From contig DF237388.1 of the NCBI GenBank assembly GCA_000708835.1, positions 1 through 64,000 of the forward strand: DNA of 64,000 bases, given 5' to 3'. The translations under genes and the position numbers were made by a program. Positions within the stretch are counted from its first letter, which is position 1; the number at the start of each line of letters is the position of its first letter. The notes under the pieces are model-generated. The model did not search any database. It worked only from the letters and a program-made list of their open reading frames with translations, and was not told the origin of the DNA. Below are positions 1-11,770 of this stretch, one piece after another. Source of the DNA: Klebsormidium nitens. Lineage: Eukaryota > Streptophyta > Klebsormidiophyceae > Klebsormidiales > Klebsormidiaceae.

Positions 1-661
1 CAGTCATTTTTGGTACTAAATCTTGTTTCCTGTCATTTTTGCATTCTGCATGTCAGAATGAGGTCAAGAATAAGGGTTAATGTTTGAGAATGGGGCTGAA
101 TGCACAGAAATTAGGCTTCATTCAGTCAAACCTAGTCCTTAACCCCCAAACACTATTATTGGAGGGATGACCAGAGCCTTGGCGGGACTAGTGGAGACCG
201 TTGCCTACTGCGAGATATCCGAGCCTTGCCAGTCTGTCCTGTATCGACACCCACGTCTCAAATCAGGCGGGAACTGCATAGGGCATAACAGTACTGTTGA
301 GCGAGAACATTCGAGGATTCGGGTTTCTTTGGACTCAACGGGATGTTTACGCGCAGAGGCAAAGCGGAGGCAGAGCAGAGGTTACAATGTTGAAATCCGT
401 AGAGCAGAAGTCACAAACCCGGGTGTCAGAAACCCAAAACTCATGATTTGATGTCATAAACCAATCCGAAGGTCTGACTCCTGACGTTGACATTCTTAAG
501 AAAGAGTTGAGCTCTTCAAGGACGTTACGTTTGACTGAAAAGAAGGGCGTTCCGGGCGTGCAGATATCCTGAACGAACGCAAGATAGGGTGCAAAGTACC
601 CCATTCGTCCAGAGACCGAGCGCTCTCGTAAGGAAGCGCCAAGTTGGGAAAGTGGTTTTCG
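1..661. other. No recognisable gene; downstream of the LRR-XKR gene
   Basis: Several short open frames exist on both strands (for example 167-451 plus and 347-604 minus), but none has a recognisable domain or consistent splice context. This stretch may hold the 3' untranslated region or a further small exon of the LRR-XKR gene. Confidence 0.4.
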
Positions 662-3600
662 TTACGGAAGAAGAAGAACTCTCTGTTTGCCAACCAGCGG
701 AGGCGCTTGACGAGGCCGACCCGGCTTGGCCGGGTCAGGATCACGGGTTCCACGTAACGAAAACGTTTCATCCGGCTTATCCATCTTCGAAGGGGCCAAC
801 CAGATGCGCGAATACTCGGCAACCCGCCCCCGCGGAGCGCAGGAACGCATTCCGAAGCGACACGTGGGGAAACCCTCACCCTCCAGCTGCGCGTCCTTCC
901 AGGACAGCCCCGCGCCCGCGGCCGCGCCGCGCTCCTCGGCGAAGAAGGTGACCGCGCGCATCTTGCGCGGCCGCGGCCAGAACACCGCCGGGAAGCTCTC
1001 CCCGCTTTCGAGGGCCTCCCAGTACAGCTTCCCGACGTACGCGGCGAGCGACGCAAGGGACGCGACGATGGACTGCAGGAAGATCGCGCGGTCGATGTAG
1101 ATACGCGTGCCCCGGGAGCTGCCCAGTACGTATAGCACCGACTGGAAGATGGACTGGGGCAGCGCCCGGAGGAGGGTGTCCAGGTGCTGCCGCGAGGCGA
1201 GGTACTCCTCCATGCCCACGACCGCTGCGGGAAAAGGAGACGGGGTGGTTGATTCTCAATCGGAAGTGCGAAGACGCTTCTTGAACGAAGTGGTTTAGGT
1301 TTGAGCTGCTCATTTTAGTCGAGCGCGCAAAGGTCGTTGATTTCCAATCGAGAGCGGCGAAGATTACCTCTCGATGTCAGGTTGAGTAAGCGCAAATTGA
1401 CCAAGGAACATGCTCAGGGCAGAAGCCAAAGTTGAAAACCTACTCCCGACAGATGACGCGCTCCGCACTCAAAATGCCCGTATCATACCAATTCCATGAT
1501 TCAACCACAAATAGAGAGCTGTGTGCGAAGACGCTCACTGAACGAACTGGTTTAAGGGTGAGCTGCTTCTTCTGGTCGAGAGCGCGAATCGCTCACGCGA
1601 ACTGTCAGCCCTTTGTATCAGAAACCTCTAGCAAAAGACACTCCTCAAGTTTCGAGGATCCCCACTGATCTGACCTTGTTCTGTCTTTCAAGACAACGAC
1701 TAAAGGTTCATCTATGATATGAAGAAAAGTACGAAGCACAGGACGTCTTTCGAGCGGGTGACAAACACGTGGACGGTTCAGTTGGATGATGACGTCAGCG
1801 GTTGGTAAAACCAGGGCACAGTGTGAGCGGGTGATCTGAGCAGGCGAACGAGCATGTGGGAGGGCGTCCGGCCAGAAGAGGGTAGCCGGGGTTGGGACGG
1901 GGTCACGGGAAAAACTAAAGACGGAGGCACGGCCTAAGAGAGAGCGACAAAAAGCATCAGTACCTGTCCGGAACCCATACGGGTTAGCCGCAACAGTGCT
2001 CAACTCGCCATTGAAAATTTAAGCAGAGTTTATACAAACCCAAGACATCAGGCCCTTCCGAACTCACAGACCCGTCTGCTGAGTAACCGCGTAGAGACTT
2101 CGGCGATAAGCCCACGTAGGGCTTTTGCAAAAGGGAGAGCAGACCCCGAAAGGAGGGTCACAAGTAGAATTTCTGCCCGGTCGTAAATCACTGCAGGGTG
2201 TTCGTACGCCCTCCAAAAGGCGACAAGCAGAGCTTGAGCACACCCTTAGGATGTGGGAGCACAGATTTTCCCAGTGTTCTGTCCCCTACTTAAAAACATT
2301 CTCCATTTGAGACAAGGAAACTCAGAGGTTGGGGACAAAATGGGGGGACTGAAAAATCCCTAGCCTCAGATCGAACACGAGCCGAAGCTAGCGCCTCACC
2401 GGGCCCGGAGTCGAGGTCACGTGGCGCGCGCGCGAAGCACCCGCAGTTGGCGGCGATCCCCAGTACGTCCAACATGGGGAAGCGCAGAATGGCGAGGGGC
2501 CACAGGTAGAGCAGCTTCAGCCAGCGGCCGCCCTTCAGCAGCGGGGCGCCCTCGTACAGGGTCCTCCGAGACCACCGCTTATTGCCGAGGATATGGGGCG
2601 GCCACATCACGAACCGCAGCCCGGGGGGGCAGGACGGCAGGCCGAAGATGCCCCCCGAGACGGCCCAGGCGTCCGCCGCGAACAGGCCGGCAACTAGGAA
2701 CGGCGCGACGATGGACGGCAGGAGAATGTCGCGCGGCCAGGCGGCCCCCACTTGGCGCAGGACGGTGACGTCAGTGTACAGGTCGTAGTACGGCAGCAGT
2801 GACGTCAGGACGCCCCAAAAGTAGAGCGCGGCCTTCAGCGCGGCCGCGAGACGCGGGCGCTTGTCGAGCCCGGAGGCTCCGTTCCCGGCCCCGGCGCGCG
2901 CGCGCATCAGGCGCTGCGCGAGCGGGCACGCGACGAGCAGGAGCGCGAGGGCCGCGGCGAACGCCCCCCACGCGATCGCGACGGTGAGGCGCGCGTTAGG
3001 TTCCCGGCAGAGGTTCCCGTTCTGGACCCCAGTAAAGGAAACCCCGGTGTAGGTTAGGCTCCCCGGACCCAGGTCGATCTTGTCCAAGAAACCGCTGTCG
3101 TTAAACAAGTAGTTACCCTGGGCGTTTGTGAGGTAGGGGGGCAGCGGGCGACCGCCGGGGGTGCTCGGGGAAACGAGGACCGGGGAATCGCCCCGGATGA
3201 AAACAGAGATCTTGCTGAGGCAGATCTCCTCCCGGGTTCTCTGGGTTAAGCGCGCCCCTGTGCCGATGATATCGACCACGCACCCCTCTTTGCACCCCTC
3301 CCAGAAGCGGATGTCGATCAACCGGGGAGCAGCCCCGACCAAGGTCACCACCTTGCACCCGGCAGGGACGTGCGACAGGTCAACGGTTGACACCACCGTT
3401 TTGGAAACCCCTAGCCGCAGGCTCGTCAGGTTGGTGGCGTTAAGGAGGTACTGGGGAACCGGGTAGTCGAACCCGACGAGCCGGCGGGTTGTGAGGAAGT
3501 TCGAGGGGGGTGGGCCGTTCAGGCTGTTCTCGCTCAGGTCCAAGTTGTTGAACAGGGTGCAGTTTCTGGCAAAGGTCCGAGGGATCCCCCCGGTTATGCT

Positions 3601-6600
3601 GTTGAAGCTGAGGTCCGCCGTGGGGACGCAAAGGTCGTCCGGGAGGGGCCCCGAGAGGCGGTTGTGGGAGAAGTCTAGGAGCTCGGGTCCGGACGTCCGA
3701 TATCCGAGGTACAGAAGCAGCTTCGGGGGGACAGGACCGGTGAAGCTGTTGTTCCGGAGCCGGATGTTTTTGCAGAAGGGGAGGTTGGCGAGGGAAGGGG
3801 GGATGGGTCCCGACAGGCGGTTGTTGGATACGTCAAGGTCTCTCAGAATGATGGAAACGCTGCCTAGGAGGGGGAGGGGGCCCGACAGGTTGTTGTTGGC
3901 GAGGCGTATGGTCTCGATGGTGACGTTCGCCATCTCCACCGGGATCGGCCCAGAGAGGCTGTTGTTGGAAAGGTCGAGCGTGTTATAAAAGTAGCCCTGG
4001 CTGCCGCCGGGGAAGAGTCTCGGGGAGAGGGCGCCGGATAGGAGATTATTGGCTAGGTTGAGGGACAAACCGAGTGACGAGTTCCGGGTCCCAAAACTGA
4101 CGGGAATGGGGCCTGTCAGTCGGTTGCTGGAGAGATCGATGCCGTATGTAGTGACATTGGGCAGGAAGCCCAAATCTTCTGGGATGCTTCCCGACAGCTG
4201 GTTCGAAGCTAGCGTGAGCTCCTCCAAGTCGACGAGCTTGCTGAGATCTGGGATCGGGCCCGTCAGGCTGTTGTTGTTGAACCTCAATATGCGCAGCTCC
4301 GAAAGGTTTCCCAACACGGGAGGAATGGGCCCGGACAGGTTGTTCAACTGGAGAGTCAAACGGGCGAGGCTCGAGAGCTTGCCAAGGGGCGGGGGAATGG
4401 GTCCGTCGAGGGTGTTGTTCGAGAGGTCTATCTCCCGCAACTGTAGGTTGTCCCCCAATTCGAAAGGAATGGGCCCCGACAGGTTGTTGCTCGAGAGATC
4501 CAAGTAGGCGAGGTTTGCCATGGATGCAAACAGGCCGGGGGGGATGGGACCACTCAGGTTGCAGCGCGGGAGTTTGAAGGTGGACAGCTGGGTTAAGTTG
4601 CCGAAGCTCGGGGGAATTGCACCCGACAGGCTGAACAACTGACCCAGGTTCAGGATTCTGAGCCGGGACAATCGACCGAGTTCCCCAGGAAGGGGCCCCG
4701 TCAACTTCTGAGCTCCCGCCAGGTTGAGGACCTCCAACCGTGCCAGGTTGCCAAGCTCCGGGGGGAACGGCCCGGTGAGTTCTCGGTTACCGGCGCCGTC
4801 CAGGATCTTGGAGTCGGTGCCCAGGTTAAGGACCCGCAACCGGGTTAAGCTGCCCAGGCCTGGCGGGATAGGCCCCGTAAGATTGTCGTCTTGCAGGTAG
4901 AGCTCTTCCAGGCGGGCTAAGGCGGAGAGCTCCGGGGGGATCGGACTCGAGAACTCGAACATTCCGGACACGTCCAGGACGGTGAGGTTGGACAGGCGTC
5001 CGAGTTCCGGGGGGATGGGTCCGACGAGACCCCTCGAGGCGTTGGGGTACTTATCGTCGTATACTCCCTGGTTGTTGGACACGTTGAGCACGCGCAGGCT
5101 GCGCAGGTTGCCCAGCTCCCCTGGGATCGGCCCCGAGAAGTTGTTGCCCTGGAGGTGGAGCTCCTCCAGGGCGCCGAGAGCGCCGAGCGCCCCGGGGATC
5201 CCCCCCGAGAAGCGCTGCTCGCGCAGGTCCAGAATGCGCAGGTTGCGCAGAGCGCCCAGTTGCGGGGGAACCGGGCCGGTTAACGGGGTGTACTGGCCGT
5301 ACACGGCAGTGCCCCGGGCGTATAGCTTCCGCAGGTTGATTAGTCCGGCCAGCGCCGCCGGGAGGCCCCCGGCAAAGCGGTTGAAGGAGAGGTCCAAATA
5401 CTGCAGGTTACTAAGGCCGCCCAATTCGCCCGGTATGGTCCCGTTCAGGTAGTTGCCGCGAAGCCCCAGGTAAGACAGCGCGGTTAGGTTGCCAATCTCT
5501 GAGGGGACAGGACCCGACAGCCCGTTAAACGACAGCTCCAGGAGTTGGAGTTTCCGCAGGCGCCCGAACTCCGAGGGAATGGGGCCAGAGAGGGCGTTGT
5601 CCCACAAGAAGAGGGTTTCGAGGTTGTTTAGCGCGCCGAACTGCCGGGGGATGGAGCCGTTGAGATAGTTGGCGGCCAGGTTGAGGTAGGTTAAGAAGGG
5701 AAGGCCGCCGAGGCTTGCGGAAATGGGGCCCGTGAGGTTGTTGTTGTACAAGTCGAGCTCCGAGAGCCGGGTTAGGTTCCCAAGCTCAGTCGGCACGCCG
5801 CCAGTAAGGCTGTTGTTATAGAGGTAAAGATAACCCAGGTTGCTCAACTTGCCCAGGGTCGGGGGAATGGGCCCGGTTAGAGCGTTGACGGCGAGGTTAA
5901 GCACGGCAAGAGCCGTGAGGTCGCCCAATTCCGGGGGGATGCCTCCGGTGAGCTGGTTGTCGAACAATTCTAACCACCGGAGATTGCTCAACCGACCCAG
6001 CTCGGGGGAAATCCCGCCCGACAGCTGGTTCGAGAAGGCGTCCAGATACTGCAGGGAAGCCAACCGGCCCAGCGCCGGGGGAATCGTGCCGTTCAGATTG
6101 TTGACGGAGACATTCAGCGTCTGGAGACGGGGCAGGTTGCCGAGCGTCGCAGGAATGGGCCCCGACAGCGAGTTGACGTCTAGATCGAGCGTCTCCAGGA
6201 GCGACAGGTTGCCTAACTCGAGGGGGATCCCCCCGGTGAGCCGGTTCCCTGACAGGTCCACTCGCAGGAGCTTGCCGAGCCGACCCAGTTCCGCCGGAAC
6301 GGGTCCCGTCAGGCGGTTGTACCGGGCGTCCAGAACAACCAGGGAGGCGAGTCCCCCGACCTCCTGGGGGATGGCACCCGTGAGGCTGTTGTTGTACACG
6401 GACAACCGGACCAGCCGGGTTAGGGTGGCAACCAGGGCGGGGGGAATGGGCCCCGAGAGTTGGTTGTCGTACAGGTCCAAGGACTCCAGCACGGATAGCT
6501 TGCCCAACTCCCCGGGGATCCCCCCCGACAGCCTGTTTCCCGACAGGGTTAGAAACCTCAGGTTCGTCAGGTTCCCGAGCTCCGGGGGAATGGGGCCGGT

Positions 6601-6876
6601 GAGCGTGTTTGCGGCTAGGCTTAGGAGGGTTAGGTTGGTTAAGAGGCCCAGCTCGGGGGGGATCGGCCCGGTCAGGCCCCGGTTGTCGAGAGCCAGCGTC
6701 TGTTTCGTGCGGATGTCTCCCTGCACCAAGGCGGTGATATCGTCCATCGTTGCCGCGCGGGTTCCGCCGATAAGCGCCAGCATGAAGATGACGGCTTGGC
6801 GCAGGCTGATGAGCGTCATGGCTGCCCACTTGAGTGAGGACTGCAGAGAGACGACGAAAGGTGTGGTGAGGTCCAA
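662..6876 (-). CDS. LRR receptor-like membrane protein with XKR-like C-terminal domain
   Basis: I see two exons: 6876-2400 and 1224-662, phase 1. The donor is CCCG|GTGAGG and the acceptor cttttcccgcag|CGG; splicing restores one frame (DSGP|AVVGMEEY) and skips the stop 3' of the donor. The protein has about 1,660-1,679 residues. A later Met at 6819 gives a better signal peptide (MTLISLRQAVIFMLALIG). About 40 plant-type LRRs (LxGxIPxxLGxLxxL) fill residues ~60-1,150. A cysteine-containing region follows, then a membrane helix at ~1,297-1,318. The C-terminal part has several hydrophobic segments, with YYDLYTDV near residue 1,370 and LPQSIFQSVLYVLG then SIVASLASLA in exon 2, which resemble animal XK-related (XKR) membrane proteins. 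No kinase domain is seen. The 3' end is unsure: a second donor (GGAGG|GTGAGG near 878) could replace the arginine- and proline-rich tail by an exon I could not find. Ligand and function are unknown. Confidence 0.75.
1225..2399 (-). other. Intron of the LRR-XKR gene
   Basis: This intron of about 1.2 kb separates the LRR/first-membrane-helix exon from the last XKR-like exon. It runs from GTGAGG to a pyrimidine-rich ...cttttcccgcag. I see no gene inside. It carries two diverged copies of a ~80-base segment, listed separately as a repeat. Confidence 0.7.
1263..1597. repeat. Two diverged ~80-base direct repeats within the LRR-XKR intron
   Basis: The stretches at about 1263-1345 and 1513-1597 align by eye over most of their length. 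They share gtgcgaagacgct, tgaacgaa, tggttta, gagctgct and gtcgag in the same order and spacing. The first copy lies just upstream (on the minus strand) of the acceptor of the last exon, so a splice-site-proximal segment has been duplicated. Confidence 0.6.
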
Positions 6877-7628
6877 GGCTTTGAACGGCAGTTGCTTCCC
6901 AGTTGCTTGGATCAGAAAACTCAGTGGATGAGGGAACAGGGCACTAGAAAATCTAGAGTCTGCTCAGAAACTTGTCACGGGGTCAAGGGAAGTGGAGTCG
7001 GACACACACGAGTCGAGTCCCGGGATGCTCCTGCAGCTTTTACTCCCTTGAGTGAACATTCTCTGTCACTTGTGCTTGTATTCGTGCGGCTGAGAGGTAC
7101 GACTACTTATGGGCACCCTGAGCGGGACAGTGGCAGATGTTGGCAGGCGCACAAAGGTAGAACAAGGACGACCACGAGTCGCGCAAGCACCCATATGCGA
7201 AATGTTCAGAGATTGCTAGGATTGACTCGGTCAAAATTTTATCAAACGGCAGGGGCAAGCAACTAGAAAGCGTGGACAGGGACCTTTTGTAGACCTGCAA
7301 GAAACCACCGCTGACCACTGACCCCTCGTTATCTCAATCTCTTGGTAGTGTAAGCGCTGTCACATGAGTGTTATCATCCCTTCAATGTCATCCTCTTTGC
7401 ACTCTATCGGCCCACAACCAAACTGCGCAGAAGATTACATCTCCCAATAGTGGATTCACTGAAGGACAACATCCTGAGAAGGAATTGGAAACAATGTTGT
7501 TTGTGAATGCTACTGCACATGTTGGGCCAGGGACATGGCGAAAGCATAAAGATTCTCAGTCATAAGTCACTAATACATGGGGTTGTGAAAGCCCACCTTG
7601 AGTTACCGCCGTTCCTCCAGAAAACTAG

Positions 7629-8240
7629 ATGTACTCAGGACTCAGAGTAAACTGCCCGTTTAGTACTGCTGTGAGAGAGAGAGACCTGATTAGATCCTTA
7701 ATGGATGTACGTGCGCATCAAATAAGCTCAAACACTGCGAGCTTCTCCAGGAAAAGTGGGGTTTGGTCCTGCTGTGAGGTGCATACAGAAGGCTGCAGCA
7801 ACTTCACGTTTCTTGTTGGAATGGTGGTGTTCGGGCTCCATTACCTGTGGGACCAAGCACATGCACCTAGTGGAAGAGAACCTTGCCCAATGAAAAGCGG
7901 GAGTCTGCTCCTTGTCATGGGAGGCTCAGCAAGAAGTGGTGGTAAGAGTAGAATTGCAAGCTTTGGCTGTTTGGAAGCGTACCGGCACAAGACTTGGATA
8001 GGTGATCAGGCATTATCAGGGAACATAGGCTATCAGAACATGGGAGGACCTTGTCATGTTTGCAGTTACGCAAGTCTTGTGATCTTAGGATACTCTTTTA
8101 ACTTGCTGATCCTCACAGGCCTTTCAGAGCTACGCAACATCCTCGGGGCTCACATGAGAACAGAAAAGAGCGAGCTTTTCTATGCATCATCAGAATCCTA
8201 TCTTTATGACCTTGTTTCCAGGCTTGGACACGTGTCCTAG
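7629..8240 (+). other. Unrecognised 203-codon open reading frame
   Basis: This is an uninterrupted frame with one hydrophobic stretch (near CSYASLVILGYSFNLLILTG) and no motif I recognise. No intron-consistent extension on either side was found. In DNA where introns also carry frames of this size by chance, it may be non-coding. Transcript evidence would decide. Confidence 0.15.
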
Positions 8241-9317
8241 ATAGGAGTAATCACGAGCTTCAGAGCTTGACAAGCCGTACAATCTCTGGACATGAGGCCC
8301 TTGAAAATAACAAAAATCATCACTGTAATTTGCAGAAGTCGAAAACAAACACAGGCGTCTCCTTTCCAGAAAGAAAACCCGTACGGCCTTCAAGGCCCTA
8401 GGTCCTCCTCTTCTTCCTGATCACTACGGCCAGCTTTCAACTCTGCTATAGGTAGTATCAAATCTATCATCACTTGCTCCCAACAATTTCCGAGAGGTCA
8501 GACACCACACTGCATCAGTGCTTGTTGGACCAAGAAGAGCCCAAGCTCAACCAAAGAAGACAATGTTCTCACAATAAAATTAGGACTGTCTTGACAATCC
8601 CTCCAGTGGCAAGTACCGCTCAAAACCTTGATCAGTAACTGTCAAGGAATCAGTTCATTGCCGAGTCCCTTGAGGGCAAGATTTGGGAATCGCAGCGGCA
8701 TGACAGCTCACCTCTTCAACAGTGACAGGTTGCAGAAAAGCTCTCAGGTGGAACCATACGACGTCGCAGCGACGCAGATGATTGAAACCCCAGTATATTG
8801 ACGCCGTGTCCCGCCTGCCCCGGCGCCGGGTGTACTCCAAACATGGAAACGACCTGCTGCAACTCGCATCAATTGAAGCTCAGATCTTCCAGAAGAAGCG
8901 CAACCAGGCCTTCAATCTGCTTCCACAATACCAAGAATACCAAGCTTCTGCACGGGGTGCAAAGCCGTATCGCCCGAAACCTTTGGTTGCCCGTCAGTGT
9001 CAGGGCGTTCGTCCGCCAGCGAACGCGGTGTTCTTAGGAGACGATACCGCCCGGGACCGTCCTGCTCCCAAAGCTGCCAGCCGGACTCAGGATCGAGAGT
9101 TTTGACTCCTGAGACTCGAGCTGAGAGAAAAGTACCTACTGAGTCTGCGAGTACCAGGTGTAGCCTGCAGCCTGTGCAGGGAGGCTTGATGTCGACATCA
9201 CGATGTCGCAAGCTAGCCTGGCTGAGTCTGTTTTCGGCGCGCGAGATCGACTTTATTCGTGCCAGATATGGCGAACGGAATCCTAAAAGACCCTAGACAT
9301 TAGCAGAGTTTGGAATT

Positions 9318-9432
9318 GAACATTTCGCGGGAGTTTCGGGTCGCCGAAACTCCGCGAATGTTCACATTCGGGCTGCGAGTTTTCGCGGAGTTCAGTCGAC
9401 GTCAGCGCAGTGACGTCACCCGAATAAATAGG
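9318..9432. promoter_or_regulatory. Hairpin, twin TGACGT elements and an AT-rich box
   Basis: An inverted repeat lies at 9318-9363: arms of about 20 pairs with two single-base bulges around a GTCG loop, both arms carrying CGCGG and AGTTTCGG. A further TTTTCGCGGAG copy follows near 9380. Two TGACGTCA-like elements (CGACGTCAG and TGACGTCAC) lie at about 9400-9418, then AATAAATAGG. This arrangement resembles a promoter or the terminal part of a small mobile element. No gene start downstream is convincing; a 26-codon frame begins at 9495. Confidence 0.35.
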
Positions 9433-10468
9433 GGTATCAATAGATAAATTACTTGAGGTCCGACGGGTACCTACATTCGGCCGACGGTGTCGTCATGGCT
9501 GTGCTGACTCGTCCGATTCTCCGCGTCGCATCAATTTGTGACCATAAAAAATCAGAACATGACGGCATTCGGTGAAATGGACCGCCAAATGGCAGGCTTT
9601 GCTGCAAATCCCCACCTCGCAAGCAGTTCTGGTTCCTTGCCGCTTCTCGATACCCTCACCCAAAAAGTGGGGACCTCCATCCCGATCCTCCCCCCTGCCG
9701 CCAGCGGCCATGCTGTGGAAGGAGGAGCTTTTGTGAGGATTGCCTTCCTTGACCGCGAACAAGGCATTAAAGCGAACAAAAGGCCTGAGCCCAACTCGTG
9801 AGCCCAACTCGTGAGCCCAAACGAAGCGCTCGTAAGCGAGCGAGGTCCAGTGGTGCTCAAAACCGGGGGCTATCGCGATGCAAAACCACCTGTCTCTCTC
9901 ATGTGGCGCTCCGCACTCCGCTACACCTAGGAGTAGCCCGAAGTGGAATCAGCTGGTTCTACCGGGCTGCGACAAACCACTTCCTCGACATCGAAGCTTG
10001 TACGGTAGCCTACGTCTCTTTCATTCTCAAATAGCGTTTTTGCGACTCTTGATGCGAACCTCCGAACACCCTTGACGTACTCCATATCAGGTTGCCCTTC
10101 TATTGAGCACGAAAGACCCTATTCAGAACCAGATCAATGAAGAGCTTGAGGATCTTGTCAACCATATTATGTACTTCTAGTTCTACCCCGATTCAAGGAA
10201 ACAAAATGTTGAAGACTAGCCCTCCGACCTGCTGAATTCCACAGAAAATCAAAACAAGGCAGCTACGTACAGGGATTGAACTCAACATTCAAGTGGGCTG
10301 GCAATATACTAGATGTGCAATCTGGGTAGTTCCTACTCGCACCAGCCTCGTAAAGACTCCTCGCGCAGTGTCTGCCTGTGTGTTGTGTTCGTCACGCGGG
10401 GTTGCTTGCAAGCAGACTGCAGGCGGTCATTGATGTAAAGCAGCTCTGAAATTTGAGAATGCACTCAC

Positions 10469-11770
10469 TTTTTGCCGGTCAGGTTGCCTCGGTCAATGAA
10501 GCCCTGTGCAATGAGGTCGTAGTCCTTTGCGTTGACGACACCGTTGCCGTCTGCGTCCAGCTGGCGGGCAAAGTGCTTCATCTGCGCCCACACCATAGAA
10601 TGGTCTGAGATTCCTTGGGATAGCCTGAGCTCAAAGATAATCTCTGAAATATTATTCAGCTGTTTCTATCGCTCTAGAGATTTCGTTCAGGACCTTGTGG
10701 AGAGGAGGTGGGAAGAAGCTGCAGGAAAAGACTGAGCAAAGGCGAACAATAAGAAAATACCTTGAAAATACCAGCACAAGACATATTTGCCCCTCAATAA
10801 GATGCGCCCAAATCCGCAAGTCACGTTATCCACTTGCCGCCAGGATATTGCACAATGCATGGGTCTACTAGAATGTAAGCTGTAACCATGTACGCAAGAC
10901 TGATGGAATAGATGCTTAAAACTTCTAAAAGGGAGCTATTTATGACATGAGCAAGAGTCACAGCTGCTGGTTAAGTTGGAGGTGCCAATCCGAACATTCC
11001 CTGAAGGAAGGCCCCCTTGTGAACCGTCAAAGCATCTTTCAAAGCGCTGCACTCTTCATAGGTTTGGCTTCATCATTTTCCAAATTCCCTTAAAGTGATC
11101 AAAGTTGCCACTTGACTCTTGAGAAAGCGGCGCACATTCAAGGATATAGAAGCGCTAAGTGACTAATTTGCAATGAGGGCAGCATGGGCAGAGAAGCAAC
11201 CCGAAGAAAAGTGAGCCCTCGGCATTCCATCTCTGCAGATGTAAAAGGTCTGAATGCCTGCAGCATTATAGTGTAAGCGGCACCGGAGAGTGAGCAACAC
11301 TTTCAAGGGCCACTTTCAAAATGACAAGATGATGCCCGCTGATCTTATCTCTGCCCTTTGTTGCAAAGTTACTACAGCTGGCCTACAACTTTAGCGGAAA
11401 GAGGGTCTGCACGGCAGCGCCGTAGTGGTCAGAACCTGAACGGTGTGTTGCTCTCCTTTTCAATCCGTCTGCTAGCGCTAAACACTTGCCAAATGCTTGG
11501 CACCCATCTCTTGGACTCCAAAGATCCCTCTACAAACAGCGTTATTGCTCACTAAGCATTCACCCTGGTTATCTGATGCATTTACATCTGCCCCTTCTGA
11601 GGCGTCCGCTAACATGCAAATTCCATCTGCAAGCTGCGGGGGCCATTGACGGTGTATGATAAGAGAAGGATAGATCAAGAACCAGAGCACCTTACCTTGC
11701 GCACCCAAAAGTCGCTCCCGAGGAAGTCCGCCTCCACATCGAGCAGATGCATGTTCGGATGAGCAACCAT
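10469..11770 (-). CDS. EF-hand calcium-binding protein, 5' part only
   Basis: Exon 1 (11770-11696) opens with a strong context, GCCACCATGG, and encodes 25 residues ending SDFWVRK before GTAAGG. Exon 2 (10581-10469) follows cgcag| and encodes MKHFARQL, then a canonical EF-hand loop DADGNGVVNAKD with ligands at positions 1, 3, 5, 9 and 12. It ends at A|GTGAGT, phase 2; a TGA would follow if the intron were retained. FW-x-RKM before the first loop resembles sarcoplasmic calcium-binding or calexcitin-type proteins, which have about 180 residues and four EF-hands. The remaining exons should lie below 10469 but I could not identify them, so this is a partial model. A cytosolic calcium-buffer or sensor role is inferred from the family. 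Confidence 0.5.

Larger units (their letters stand above)
6877..10468. other. Gene-poor stretch with unrecognised open frames
   Basis: About 3.6 kb lies between the LRR gene and the EF-hand exons. The longest frame is a 203-codon plus-strand ORF (7629-8240), rich in Ser, Gly and Leu, that I do not recognise. The frames 8782-9105 (+) and 8912-9211 (-) overlap one another and also match nothing I know. Later exons of the EF-hand gene should lie in this interval, but I could not place them. A hairpin followed by paired TGACGT elements at 9318-9432 is listed separately. Confidence 0.4.

Noticed and set aside
5840-6931. 363-codon plus-strand and 310-codon minus-strand open frames across the LRR region
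   Set aside because: They are shadows of the LRR gene: the ~72-base LRR period with GC-rich codons keeps alternative frames open. Their repeated PSSGGMGP-like phrases mirror the LRR repeats.
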